A stretch of 64,000 bases of DNA from Prorocentrum cordatum (taxonomy: Eukaryota; Sar; Dinophyceae; Prorocentrales; Prorocentraceae), in NCBI GenBank assembly GCA_963575745.1, contig CAUYUJ010018467.1, positions 103,501 to 167,500 on the forward strand, read 5' to 3'. A program made the translations under genes and the position numbers. Positions 44,456 to 56,225 of the stretch are shown piece by piece. Position 1 is the first letter of the stretch; every line of letters starts with the position of its first letter. The notes under the pieces were generated by a model. That model searched no databases. It was not told the DNA's origin and worked only from the letters and a program-made list of their open reading frames with translations.

Positions 44456-45064
44456 GCTGCGCTCACCTGCTGGAGCGGCGCTTCAACCGCCTGCCCCCGG
44501 GTGCCCCGGGCTGCTGGCGGCGCTTGGAGGGGGTGGCTTCTTGGTCGGTGCTGCCTCGCAGGGAATGGGCCTTCCTCGGCGTCTCCGCGGCGCTCCCCCC
44601 TGGCAATGCCCGTGGACAGCGCCGCCCGCCGTCGCCGCTGCTTCCCGCGCGGCTCGGCCCGGCAGGGAAGCGGGCGCTCCCGCGACATCTCCTCGGCGCT
44701 TTTCGTTGGAAGCACCTTTGGAAATCGCCGCCCGCCGTTGCCGCCGCTCTCCGCGCCACTGACGCTCGCGGCGCCGACGGGGGCTCCCGCCGCCTGCTCC
44801 TGCCAGCATGGCGCCTCCACCGCGTCTTGGGCGGCGCCGCCTGGCAAGGGGCAGGCGGGTCCGCCGACTGAAGACGATCGGGGAGAAAGGGCCAGCCAGG
44901 CGCTGCGACGCCCGCAACGCGAGCGCCAGCTTCAGCAACGCCAGCTCCGCGAACAGGGGCGCGCACTGCGCGGGGGCAACCGAGTCCCCCTTTCGAGCCG
45001 GGACTGGGGGACCAGCGCCTGCCCCTCCCAACGGATGTGGCCGGCGCCGTCTGCCCCCCCCCCC

Positions 45065-45153
45065 CCCCCACACACGCGCACACTCACACTCACACTCACG
45101 CTCGCACTCACACTCTCACACAGACACACACAGACACACACAGACACACACAG

Positions 45154-45184
<31 letters not shown>

Positions 45185-45265
45185 CTCACACAGACACACA
45201 CAGACACACACAGACACACACAGACACACAGACACAGACACACACACACACACACACACACACCC
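45065..45265 (+). repeat. (CA)n and (CACACAGA)n microsatellite
   Basis: ACACTC units, then repeated CACACAGA, then pure CA form about 200 bp. The array is absent from the related unit Y' (52700-52800). Confidence 0.93.
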
Positions 45266-46016
45266 TACCGCCAGCGCACGCGCCGCCGGAACGAACTGGA
45301 CGAGCAGCGCTGTCACCTGGTTTCGCAATGGGAATCAAGCCACCCACACTGGGCGCACTTCCACCCACGCTGGAACTACCCCCGACCGCCTGACTGTCGG
45401 CACGCAGGCCATCATAACATGGAGGCTGCGCGTCGCCGGCGCCCAACTGCGCATCGGAAATAAGACTGCGCACGTTGGAAGTATGCGCGCCCACTCGGCT
45501 GTCGGCGACTCCGCCACCAGAGCGAACGCGGAGACCTACTGCCTCGGGGATTGGCCGTCTCTCACGGACGCTCCAGCGGAGACGAGGAGCACGGCTCAGG
45601 TCTCACGGCTAGCACAGCAGCGCCCAGAGCATGCCGTTGTCCTTCCACGACTCCGAGATGTTGGCCATGCCGACCTTGCCCCAGTCAAAGATGCCGCGCG
45701 CGCTTGACCAAGGCCGTTGCAGCCTGGGCGTAGGAGCGACTGGCGGCCGCCTCCTGCTCGGCTGGCTGAGCCTTCCGAAGCTTGTCGGGCGCCTTGACAA
45801 GATTGGCCTGGCGCTGCGCGAGGTCGTGCCCCTGCGGCGCTGCCACGTCGATGTCGTCACTGCCGACAAAGATGTTGACGCCGTTGCCTACAGCGGCGTC
45901 GGCCCCTTCAGCAGCTGCGCAACCTCCGGTATCCGGGGGGGCAACGACAGCAGGTGGAGCACGCCTGGCCTGCTCTGCCTCCGACTGCAGTCGATGGAGG
46001 ATGCGGCCGCATCCAT

Positions 46017-46420
46017 TCAAGCCTGCGACTTGACGCTGGCGACGTCGAGGCTGGTCGAGACAGCTTGAAAGGGGGCGCCGAGCTCTGCCGCTTGAAGCGC
46101 GACGGGCAGCTCCTCGGCTTCCCACAGCTCCACCTTGAGAGCCCCCATGCTGGACCGGACCTCGACGCACTCGATCTCCAGACCAATCCTCTGCAGCGCT
46201 GCAGCACGCGACTCCGTCTTGCCAGGTTTGGTACGCGCGTTCGCCATTTTCCGCGACGCCGCGCGCGCGTCGGGGGTTTTGACCTCGACCGCTGTAGACT
46301 CCTTCTCCGCCTCTGCAACTGTCGCGAAGGCCGACGCCTCGAGGTCCTGCAGCTCGAGGGAGAACAGCGCGTCCTTGCCCGTTGGCACGAGCCACTGCCG
46401 CCGACTTCCCCCGCGCCCCC
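46017..46420 (-). pseudogene. Unknown helical protein remnant, copy 1
   Basis: The frame reads TGKDALFSLELQDLEASAFA, then a charged helix (ARTKPGKTESRAAALQRIG) and VEVRSSMGALKVELWEAEEL, ending at SVKSQA and TGA at 46017. A second copy at 53503-53870 keeps the same order and the same terminal stop. Beyond the stop, another frame continues to look coding in both copies (VGSDDIDVAAPQGHDLAQRQ). I do not recognise the family; a LINE ORF1 is one possibility. Confidence 0.45.
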
Positions 46421-46489
46421 TCCCCCCCCTTGTCGCTCGACGGCGGCTTGCCGCCCATGCCCGACCTGCTCTTGGGCCCGAGCGAGCAC

Positions 46490-47430
46490 CCGATGCCCCT
46501 GGCCCGACCCTGCCGCGAACTGCGACTCGAGCCGAGCAAACCGTGACGGCCCGCGCGGCAGGCCTCGGCTTCGTCAAACCAGCGAGCGCGCGCCTGCCCG
46601 AGATCCCGCGGGGGCGCCGCCGCGGTCTGCTGGCGCCGGAGCCCGCGCAGGCAACGGCTTCTCACTGGGGCACTTGGCGGGGGAATCTGGCCCCATGATC
46701 CCGGCAGCTCGCCCTGGACCTGCCATCGCAATTCGGAAGGAAGAGTGCGCCTGGATGCGCGCCCCTCCAAGTGCCTCCACGCTGCTTACAAAAGAGGCAA
46801 GCAGCTCACTACAGACACTGGAATCAATGCCCCTAGCCCCGCGCGCGGGACCCCCGCCTGCAGGCCCACTCCACGACCCCATGCGGCAACTTTTCCCGGA
46901 ACTCCCAAAGCCGGCCGTGGCCCATCAAGACCTCCCAGGAAACGCAGCAACTCAGTTGGCAGGCCACTGCTACCCTCGACGCCCGCTGATGCGATCAGCT
47001 ACAGAGAAACAACGTGGAGCGGGCACCCTAGCCCAACTTTGCACGTCACTGGGCCAGCCGTCGTATCGGCCACTTGCCGGTCGCTATAGACTGGGGCAGG
47101 GCGCAGACGGCAATCGACGCAGCGCTGCCGCGCTGCACAGAGGGCCCCCCCACCCCGTCACCTCTGCAGCTCGGAATGAAGTATGAAGCCCGCGCTTGGC
47201 CAAGCTCGCCGTCGAAGCTGAGAGCTGCCCGTCGAATTTGAGGCGCTGGTCCTGAAAGCGCCCTGGTCGCGGCACGCCAGCGCCGCCTCCTGCGCCGTCA
47301 GCTGACCGTCTCTCGCGTCTCGCCAATTCTAGCAACGCTCGCGCCGAGCTCCAGCTGGGTCTCTCGCGCGCCAGACCTCGACGACCTGGGCCTCCGCGGC
47401 GTCGAGAGGGCTCTCGCTGCTGAGTAACTA
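46490..47430. repeat. Segmental duplication unit X'
   Basis: This is the second copy of unit X, directly downstream of unit Y, giving the order X-Y-X'. It ends near GTCGAGAGGGCTCTCGCTGC, the same string at which X joins Y (44440-44460). Confidence 0.85.
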
Positions 47431-47985
47431 CGAAGCGATCGGGACCGAACCCACCGCGTCCTCCGAGGGTAGTCAGGGCTGGCTGCATCACGTGCTACGG
47501 TGTTGCTGTCATGTAATGTTTTTTGCTGGCCCACAATGTAATACTGTCGTCGCGAAGCGATGCAAAACACTTGTGTTGTCTTGCGCGTTTTGCAGGCGTG
47601 TGCCACTATAATCTGTCCTCGCGCATAATTGTGGTGACGTAGGTCTTGCGGAATGTCTGCAGCGCAGCGCGTGGCTTGCCCAAGATCGGGGCTGACGTCG
47701 AAGGCACCTCTCATGCTAAGCTCAAGAGAGTGCGCGTTGCAACTTGGGCATGACTTACTTTGCTTGCCGCCCAAACGCCAAACTCGTTTTCGTTTCGGGG
47801 CGCAGTTCTACACGTTCACGGAAAAACTTCACGACGAACCCCACACAGATTCACCTATACTCACTCTTGCGAAGAAGCCAACCGTTTTTCAGAACGCAAT
47901 TCGTACGCGACGCACGCCATCACATCGAGTGCGTATGCGGACTCTGCCACAAAAACCTTCGGCGCCCCCCCCCCCCCCCCTGGAG
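47431..47985. other. No recognisable gene
   Basis: This stretch is less GC-rich than its neighbours. It lies between the segmental duplication and the first ~90-bp satellite block. Confidence 0.45.
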
Positions 47986-47989
47986 GCCG

Positions 47990-49080
47990 CGAGCCGCGCG
48001 AAGACTGCGCTGACATGGTCCGGGCGGCGGCGCACGGCCTGTGCTACGTGGGCCTTCGGCGGGGCCCCCCATGACTCCGCAAACCGCATGAAGAAAACAA
48101 CTGCAATGGTTTGGGCGGCTGCAGGCAGCCTGTGCTTCAAAACCAATGTGCTGACGCTCTCTGTGGGGTCGCGAACCGTATCAGGGCGTGCTGACATAAT
48201 CCAAATAGCGCCAAGCGGCCTGCGCCGCAAAAGCCTTCGGCGGGGCGCCGCATGGGACCCCGAACTGCAAGAACTATAAACTGAAATAATCTGGCCAGCG
48301 GCATGCGGCCTGCACCGGGACAAAGAACTTCGGCCGAGCTCCCTATGGGGCACCGAACTGCGCGAGGGGGAAGTGCTGGATTGGATTGGGCGGCGGCAAG
48401 CAGCCAGCGCGACAGAAGCCGTCGGCGTTGCATCCTGTGCGGCCACGAGCCGCGTGAGAGTGCGCCGCAATGCTATCGGCGGCGACGCGCGGCGCGCGCA
48501 ACACACGCCTTCGGTGTAAACCTCCGCGAGGCCGCGGCGCGCGCAATAATGGCGTTGAACATGTCTGCTGGTCGGCGGCCGAACTTCCTATGGCGCCACG
48601 AACGGGGCGAATGAAAACCTTAAGCGGTCTGGGCGGCGGCATGCGGCCCGCGCTACCAGGAGCTTCGGCGGGGCCCCCTTCGGGGCCACGAGCCGCGTGA
48701 ATAAAGAACTCGGGTGGGCTGGGCGGCGACGGGCGGCCTGCGCTACAAAGACCTTCGGTGGAACTCCCAATGGGGCCGCGAACTTCGCGAGGGGGGAGCT
48801 GGAATTGTCTGGGCGCTGGCAAGTGGCCTGCGCTGCAAAGGCCTCCGGAATGCTATCCTATGGGGCCGCGAATCGAGCGAGGGGCGCGCTGACGTGGTCT
48901 GGACGGGCGGTGCGCATCCTTTGCTACGAGAATTTTCGGCGCAACGCCAATTGGCATCGGGCAGAAGGGAGCGGCCCTTGCTACAGGGGCCTTCGGCGAG
49001 GCCCTATGGGGCCACGAATCGTTCGAGAGGTGCGCGGAGACTGCATTGGCGGAGACTCCTAGCGAAGACCGGCCACGCAG
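47990..49080 (+). repeat. ~90-bp satellite, block 1 (about 12 units)
   Basis: Diverged units contain TGGTCTGGGCGGCGGC, GCGGCCTGCGC, AAAGCCTTCGGCGGGGC and CATGGGGCCGCGAACC. Spacing is 86-93 bp. Peptides such as ACATKTFGGTPNGAAN recur as a consequence. Confidence 0.85.
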
Positions 49081-50259
49081 GAGAAAAGAGGATAGATGAT
49101 GACGGACTGAAGCGGTCTGGAGGAAGAGGCGGCGGTAGAGGAGGGGGAAGGCAAGTGATGAGGCGCTCAGCGCTCCGGGCCCCCAACGAAGACCCAACGG
49201 ACAGGAGGATTAAGAAAAAACTACGGCCTCTAAAAGCTCCTTCACATTACTCTTCGATTGGTTAAAATGCCTCCGCGTCGCTCCCACGGCGTGCGAACGA
49301 CGGCGCGAAAGCCAACGGAGTCCGCTGCAATGCAATCCCAGGGCTTCCAAAACGGCCCATGGATCCCCATTGGGCGCCAGAGAGTCGCCAAGTCGCCAAG
49401 ATGCCCACCGAAAGGAAAAACACGAAATCCTAACATGGCACTGCTACAAGTCTTCAAAACAGCTCCAGGACGGCCCACTGCAGGCCCGCTCAGGCTCCAC
49501 AAGCTCATTCTCGCGCACCCAGTGTGGCGTAATCTGGAGGCAACATACTCTCCCGCCCACACCCCGAACGACACGACAACTCTGGGACCCAAACAGCGCT
49601 TTGGATCCCCAGTCGCAACAGAATCGAAGGCCCCAGGGGGCCCTGCCGAGCCCGTGCCAGGCCCCCCAGACATGTCCACAACCACTGCCGAGGGGAGTCC
49701 GGACCCACCGCCGCGGGAGCGCCCATGGAGGCCGCGGTGGGTTCGGACTCCCCTCGGCAGTCTTCTCAGACGTGTCAAAAAACGATGCCGAGGGGAGTCC
49801 GGGCCCACCGCGGGGGGGGAGTCCGGACCCGCCGCGGGCCCATGGGGGCCCTCGCGGAGCCTCCAATGGGCTCCCCCGCAGGCCCTCTGGCCCCCGCCCC
49901 CAACCCTGCCCGCCGCCCCCGTCTCTGCCCCTCCCCCCCTAATTTCTGCTCCTAAGCCTCCCTCGTTGATCCTTCCCCCAGCGCCGTCCGCCCAGAGTGT
50001 CAGTTCCGAGCCTCGCCAGACTAGAATGTAACTGGGAGATACTGCTCGCTCAAAGGCTGGAAACAGCGCAGTCTGAGCGCCAATCATCGGAGGCGCCCCT
50101 CGCCCGCATCATCCTTCAATAATGACCTTGGTCGTCGCTCCTGCCCATCGTGCTGGCCCATGTGCCCGCATTTTCCTCTTGCCCCTCCAAAACAAAATGA
50201 ACTCTGCGAAAAGCCAACCATGTCTGAACGCAATGCGAAAAATAAATAATACCGCCCGA
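49081..50259. other. Unassigned DNA between the two satellite blocks
   Basis: The part 49240-49500 has CCAAG/GGCCC-rich text resembling the ~370-bp satellite. The part 49680-49860 holds a recurring CCGAGGGGAGTCCGGACCC segment in direct and inverted form. No gene was recognised. Confidence 0.45.
49690..49850 (+). repeat. GAGGGGAGTCCGG repeats in both orientations
   Basis: GCCGAGGGGAGTCCGGACCC occurs near 49688, a related GCCGAGGGGAGTCCGGGCCC near 49788 and GGGGGGAGTCCGGACCC near 49815. The inverted form GGTTCGGACTCCCCTCGGC lies at 49740. Confidence 0.7.
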
Positions 50260-51370
50260 CACACGCGAGTCCGCATGCGAAATTTACCACAAGGGCCTTC
50301 GGTGGAGCCCCCCACGAAACCACCGACCGCGCGAAGACTGCGACGAAGTGGCATGGGCGGCGGCGAGCCGCCTGCGCCACAACATTCTTCGGTGGAGCTC
50401 CGCATGAGCCCACGGACCGCGAGAGGCAACGCTGAATTGGCTGGGGGCGGCGGCATGCGGCCTGCGCTCCAAATTTGGCTACTGAACACGTGAGCAATGT
50501 TGCTGAGATGGTCTGGACGGCGCAATGCGGCACGCGCCGCAAATGCTTTCGGCGGGGTTCCATATGGGGCCACGAAGTGCGATGGGGCGCGCGCTCAATG
50601 GTCTGGGCGGCGGCGCGCGGCTTGTGCCTGAAAACGTTCCAGTGGAGTTTCCGAATGCGGCCGCAGATCGCGTGAGGACAGCTAAAGTGGTCTGGGCGGC
50701 GGCGCGCGGCCTGCGTCGCAAGCGTCTTCGGTGGAACCCTCTCCATGGCGCCACGAAACACATGACAAGCGATCTGAAATAGTCTGGGCGGCAACATGCG
50801 CCCTGTGCGACAAAACCCTTGGGGGGCTGCGTATGGGGCCGCGAACCGTTCGATGGGCCTGTTGCAACGGTCTGCGCGGTGGCACGCGTCCGGCGCGGAA
50901 AAAAATGTAGATCTCCTCCCCGGGGGTGCGCGAATCGTGCTCTGAATGAGCTGACATGGTCTTGGCGGTGGCCAGCGGCCTATGCCACAACGCATCAGGT
51001 GGTGTTCCATATGGGGACACGAATGGCGTGGCGGGTGAAACGAAATGACCCGGGCGCGGCGCCCGGCCTGCGCCGCGGGGGTCGTCGATGGCATTCCAAG
51101 AATATGGAGCCGCGAACCGCGAGATGGGCGGCCTCAAATAATCTGGGCCGCGGCGTGCGGCTTGTGCTCTGCGGGATTTCGGTCGAGCTCCTTGTGGGGC
51201 CGCGAAACCTGCGAACGTTGATCAAGAGCGGTCGGGGAGGCGGCGCGCGACCACATCGCGTCGGCAGGGTTGCACATGGGACCGCGAACCGCGCGATGGG
51301 CGCGCTAGACTGGTCGCGGCACTGGCGCGCGGTGCGCACCACAGGGACTTTCAACAACATATCGCTCGGG
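50260..51370 (+). repeat. ~90-bp satellite, block 2 (about 12 units)
   Basis: Same unit and orientation as block 1. The GTCTGGGCGG marker recurs at 50601, 50690 and 50782, followed by a variant at 50870. Confidence 0.85.
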
Positions 51371-52135
51371 GATGACGATCAGCGCGCGGCGCGAAGGGCG
51401 CGCTGAAATTGCCGTGGCGCGGCCGCAAAACGAAGACATGCCACGCAATATGAAAGGGGATGGAAGATGAGGAAACGAAGCGGAAAGAAAAAAGAGCGGG
51501 AAGAGGAGGGGGAGAAGAGGAGAAGAGGAGAGGAGAGACAAACAGAAGGGATGAAGCGAAAAGCGCAAGCGAGGACACGCAACAAATCGAGAGCCGCCCT
51601 CGACCAACGCGCGCGCGCCGCGCGCGCGCCGGGCAAGCCAGCGGCAGGCCAAGCACGCGAGGCGCAGCGTGCCGCACCGGGCACAGCACACGCACGAAGC
51701 AAACATCACAATCGTACAAACCGCGCCAATCAGATAGCGGGATCACCTGCCAACGCGCGCGCACACGATGCTGGCACCGCCACTCGCTAGAAGGAGCCTC
51801 CAATCCGCGACGAGCCATCGCGAGGCCTCCAAAGGCGCCTCGCACTAAGTGTTTCTGGACAGCGGTGTTGGTTCGGAACGGGGCCTGGCTCTGGAAGGCG
51901 AGAGCGGACGCGCAATTCCCTGGCTAGCAGCGGCAGCAGTGAGAGCTGCCGAGCTCGCGCGCGCTACAAACATCGACGGCGCGTGCGGACGAGTTGGCAT
52001 GCGTTGGTTCATCTCGCTTTCTGCCAATGCCCAACAAAGGGCTCAAAGTGTGCCCGTCCAGGGCCCACCGCGGGCCACGGCCCTCGACGCCCTCGAATGG
52101 CGCGGTGGGTTCGGTCCCGATTGGTTGGGAAGCAT
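51371..52135. other. No recognisable gene; purine-rich at 51450-51560
   Basis: A GAA/GGA-rich run at 51460-51560 is followed by GC-rich DNA with a GCGCGCGCC palindrome near 51615. No domain or repeat partner was found. Confidence 0.45.
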
Positions 52136-53945
52136 TGAGCTGCTCTCACCTGCCGGCGCGGCGCCTTCGCCGCCTGCCCCCGAGCGCCTCGGGCTCCTGG
52201 CGGCGCGGAAAGGGGGTGGCTTCTTCGTCGGCGCTGCCCGGCAGGGGATGGGCCGCTTCCTCGACGTCTCCGCGACGCCCTCCCCTGGCAATGCCCGCGG
52301 GCAGCGCCGCCCGCCGTCGCCGCTGCTCCCCGCGCGGCGCTGCCCGGCAGGGAAGCGGGCACTCCCGCGACATCTCCTCGGCGCTTTTGTTTGGAAGCGC
52401 CTTTGAAAATCGCCGCCCGCCGTTGCCGCCGCTCTCCACGCCGCCGACGCTCGCGGCGCCGACGGGGGCTCTCGCCACCTGCCCCTGCCAGCAAGACGCC
52501 TCCACTGCCTGCCCGAGGGGCGGGCCGCCTGGCAAAGGGCAGGGGGGTCCGCTGACTGGCGACGACCCGCGGGGGGGGGCAACCGGGCGCTGCGATGCCC
52601 GCGGCGCGAGCACAACGCCAGCTCCGCGAACTGGGACGCGCGCTGCGCGGGTGCAACCGAGCGCCGCTTTCGAGCCGGGGCTGGGGGACCAGCGCGCGCC
52701 CCTGCAAAGCATGGAGCGCAGCCTGCTTCCGCGGGACCTCGACGGAGACCTTCTCCGCTGCTGCCAACCCCCATGCCGACCGCAGGCCGCCAGCGCGCGC
52801 GCCGCCGGAACGAACGGGGCGAGCAGCGCTGCCACCTGGCATTGCAGTGGGAATCGAGCCGCCCACGCTGGACGTACTTCCACCCACCTTGGAGCTACCC
52901 CCGACCGCCTGAGCCCACCCCCGCATCGAAAATCAGACTGCGCACGTTGGAGGTTTACGCGCCCGCTCGGCTGTCAGCGACTCCGCCGCCAGAGCGAGAC
53001 CTACCTACTGCCTCAGGGATTGGCCGTCTGTCGCGGACGCTCCAACGGGGGCGAGGAGCACGACTCAGGTCTCACGGCCGGCACAGCAACGCCCAGAGCA
53101 TGCTGCGCTGTTGTCCTTCCAGGGCTCCGAGATTTTGGCCACGCCGACCTTGCCCCTGTCAAAGATGCCGCGCTCGCTTGACTCACAGGGCCGCTGCAGC
53201 CTGGGCGTAGAAGCGACTGGCGGCCGCCTCCTGCTCGGCTGGCTGGGTCTTCCGAAGCTTGTCGAACGCCTTGAACAAATCGGCCTGGCGCTGCGCGAGG
53301 TCGTGCCCCTGCGACGCTTCCACGTCGATGTCGTCACTGCCGACAAGGATGTTGACGCCGTTGCCGACAGCGGCGTCGGTCCCTCCAGCAGCCGTGCAAC
53401 CTCTGGCATCTGGAGGAGCAACAACAGCAGGTGGAGCACGCCTGGCCTGCTCTGCCACCGACTGCAGCCGATGGAAGATGCGGCCGCATCCTTTCAAGCC
53501 TGCGACTTGACGCCGGCGACGTCGAGGCTGACCGAAACAGCTTGGATGGGGGCGCCGAGCTCTGCCGCTTGGAGCGTGACGAGCAGCCCCTCGGATTTCC
53601 CCAGCTCCACCTTGAGAGCCTCCATGCTGGACTGGACCTCGACGAAATCGATATCCAGCCCAATCTTCTGCAGGCTCAGCGCTGCAGCACGCGACTCCGT
53701 CTTGCCAGGCTCGGCACGGACGTTCGCAATTTTCCATGACGCCGTGCGCGCGTTGGGGGCTTCGACCTAGACCACCGTAGCCTTCTTCTCCGCCTCTTCA
53801 AGTGTCGCGAAAGCCGACGCCTCGAGGTCCTGGAACTCGAGGACGCCCAACAGGTCCTTGCCCGTTGGCCCTAGAGCCCTGCCGCCCCCCTTTTGTCATT
53901 CGACGGCGGCTTGCCACCCATGCCCGAGCTGCTCTTGGACCTGGA
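52136..53945. repeat. Segmental duplication unit Y'
   Basis: This dispersed copy of unit Y lies about 7.5 kb downstream in the same orientation and lacks the (CA)n array. The minus-strand coding-like part (53503-53870) is preserved but has an extra in-frame TAG near 53768. Confidence 0.85.
53503..53870 (-). pseudogene. Unknown helical protein remnant, copy 2
   Basis: The frame runs from PTGKDLLGVLEFQDLEASAF through an in-frame TAG (near 53768) to TESRAAALSLQKIGLDIDFV and SMEALKVELGKSEGLLV, ending at VKSQA and TGA. It is collinear with copy 1 at 46017-46420. Conservation of the protein sequence but not of openness suggests a formerly coding repeat. Confidence 0.45.
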
Positions 53946-54257
53946 AGGTCCGCTTGAGACAATGAGCCTCGCAACCTTGGCTCCCAGAGCTTTGATGGTC
54001 TTGATCAGAAGCTCGCTTGAGCAAGGCGCCTTTTGCACCCACTTGCCACGAGGCTCGCTCCCTGCACTGCCTTGCTTGGGCTCCGCCGCCGCAATGGCCG
54101 CAGCCTTGGCAGCAGGACTGACCATGTTCGGTGCTGACTTGCCACGCTGACGACAGACCAAACCACACGCGACGCCCAATTGCCATCGCAGCCACATGTG
54201 CAATTCCAGTGAGGTAGGCGCGCCCCTGGCAAGACCCTGATTGCCGGTGGCGCCCAT
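53871..54257 (-). pseudogene. Upstream part of the unknown repeated protein
   Basis: This frame encodes RGKWVQKAPCSSELLIKTIK followed by ALGAKVARL and GMGGKPPSNDKRG. The last motif also occurs in copy 1 near 46450, so the two copies share it before unit Y ends. No Cys/His zinc finger pattern is complete. Function is unknown. Confidence 0.4.
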
Positions 54258-55010
54258 CTGCAGCAGCCCGCTGCAACTGGCCTGCTCACGTCACTCTCCA
54301 AAAAAAGTGGCCTTCAACCGCGAGCCGCTCTGAAGCACGCGCTTGCAAGCTCGAGGACGAGGAGGAGGACGACGACGACGAGAAGGAAGAGGGATGGGTC
54401 TCTGGCGGCCGTTCAAGACGATCCGGGAATCCCCAGTGCGCTCCTTTGAGGCGCAGTTGCAAGAGGGCATCCCGAGGCGGGAAAAGCGCAGAGTTCCGAC
54501 GAAAACGATCAGCACCCCCAAAACCCAAAAGTAGTGATTGTTCCATGCCGTGGACCCCCAAAAATCTGGACCCCATCCCGGGGGACGGGCTTTCATTCGG
54601 AATAACCCAGTCCCATCAATCCTTTCGGGCGCGATTGGTTTAGAGCAATTTCTCTTCCGACTCCATCTTGCTCCTTCGGGGGAAGGTTCCCCCCCCGTAC
54701 CCCCTACCTGGACGAGGCACCCCCTTCTTTGACCGAGCTCCTCCAAAATGGCACGAAGATAACCCGCAAGGCTCCCAAGAGTGCCCGAAGAGGCGCCCAG
54801 GAGGCCCCAAGAAACCCCCAATATGTCCTCAAAAGACCCCCAGAAGACCCCCAAGAGGCCCAAAGAGGCTCCCCCGAGGCACCCTAGACGTCCCAAAAGG
54901 CCCCCGGGACCGCCAGGATGCCCCTAGACGCCACAGAAGAACTCCAAGCAATTCTCGAAAAAAAAAAAAAACGCCCGAAGCGACTCCAAGAGTTATCTAA
55001 GAGGCCTGTG
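54258..55010 (+). repeat. Unassigned DNA ending in a CCCAAGAGGC-type block
   Basis: From 54740 to 54950 the short motif CCCAAGAGG recurs irregularly as in 20270-21790 and 26560-27065. An A13 run follows near 54960. The first part shows no gene. Confidence 0.5.
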
Positions 55011-55014
55011 GCCC

Positions 55015-55200
55015 TGCTGCTCGCCCTCCTCCTCCTCCCATCCTCCTCCTTCTCCTCCTCCTCGTCATCCTTTTCCTCCTTCTCCGCCTTCTCCTCCCCT
55101 TACTCATCCGCCAATTCCACCTCGTCCTCCTCCTCCTCTTCCTCCTCCTCCTCCTCCTCCTCCTCCTCCTCCTCCTCCCTCCTCCTCCCTCCTCCTCCCG
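55015..55200 (+). repeat. (TCC)n microsatellite
   Basis: Several TCC runs, the cleanest at about 55140-55177, form a 185-bp tract. Confidence 0.92.
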
Positions 55201-56082
55201 CACCCTCCCTCTCTCCCTCATTCCCCTTCTCCTCCGGTTACTCCTCCATCCTCCCCCTCTTGGGGTACAACGGCTTCCCCGCCCACTCTCCCACTGCATG
55301 CTTCTCCACATTCCTGATCCGGGCAACTCGCCTGGGCACCGTTTCTGGATGGGCTGGTGGGGTTACTTGTTGGTCAGCGGGCGGACGCGTAAAGCAGTCA
55401 CCAAGAGGGGGGTCCGGGGCACGGGCCAGCCTAATTAACTACCGAACCACGCGCGAAACGGCCGGGCCAGCACTCAGAAGCGGCTGCCGGGGGACTGCTG
55501 CTGGAAGGAGCTGACAAGGTGGTCTGCAGACGCCCAGGGTAGCTGGTGCAACGTGCAAGTCGGAGGCTGAAAAACGCCAAAGTTGGAATTAAGTCCTGCA
55601 CGCCAAGAACGCATGATCGGCTCTGTACCTGCGAACACGCGTCGAACTAGCGGAGCGCTTCCACTGCCGGGCAACCCAGGAAACGGTGCGCCACCAGGAA
55701 CAGAGAGCTGGAAACCACGCATTCGAGCTCAGGTACCATGGACAGGAGTGACCAGGTACTGTCTGACCATGTCGCCACAGGGCGCCAAGGGCCAGGGCCG
55801 TAGCTGCGGCGCGGTACAAGCCAAATAGGCGGGGAGAGGGCGCCAGTGGGGAAGCACAGTGTCTGCTGGAAGGCTGCTGGTGGGGCTACGCGAAGCGCCT
55901 AGAATGGTCCGGCGGCCCCGAGGACGCGAGCGGTTCTGGCCTCCCCTCACCGTGACGTCCCCCGCCCACGCTCGGCGCCTGGGCCCGAGGGCCTTCCTCG
56001 AAATCCTCGGCGAGAGCCCGCGGAGGCGGAAGCTCTAGAGCAAACGTCCGACAGGGATCTTCGGGCAGGGCGAAAGGGCGGG
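55201..56082. other. Unassigned; possible exon on the minus strand
   Basis: The minus-strand frame 55722-55474 (GLPGSGSAPLVRRVFAGTEP, then FGVFQPPTCTLHQLPWASAD) is protein-like and of lower bias than its surroundings. I could not identify a family or partner exons. Confidence 0.3.
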
Positions 56083-56225
56083 TGAAAATCAGCTCGCGTA
56101 GCTGACTTTCCCGGCGCCTCCCAGCCTCCCAGCGTCGGAGGCGGCTACGGAGGCTATGTATCGAGGAATGGGCCCCTCGATGGGGGCTGCATGCAGCAAA
56201 CTTCGTGACCCCCCCTTTCCCGATG
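56083..56225 (+). mobile_element. Palindrome-rich foldback element, copy 3
   Basis: It carries AATCAGCTCGCGTAGCTGA, GGCGCCTCCC, TGTATCGAGGAATGGGCCC and GCTGCATGCAGCA in the same order as 18191-18318. The right end CTTCGTGACCCCCCCTTTCC is the inverse of the left-end type seen at 18170. Confidence 0.7.

Larger units (their letters stand above)
44455..46490. repeat. Segmental duplication unit Y
   Basis: This block matches 52136-53945, except that a (CA)n array is inserted here at 45065-45265. Shared segments include GGCAATGCCCG, AAGCGGGC and CGCGACATCTCCTCGGCGCT, and the coding-like minus strand near 46000-46400. Confidence 0.85.

Noticed and set aside
47990-51370. Repeat-protein gene encoded by the ~90-bp units
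   Set aside because: The units are not multiples of three throughout and stops occur in all frames.
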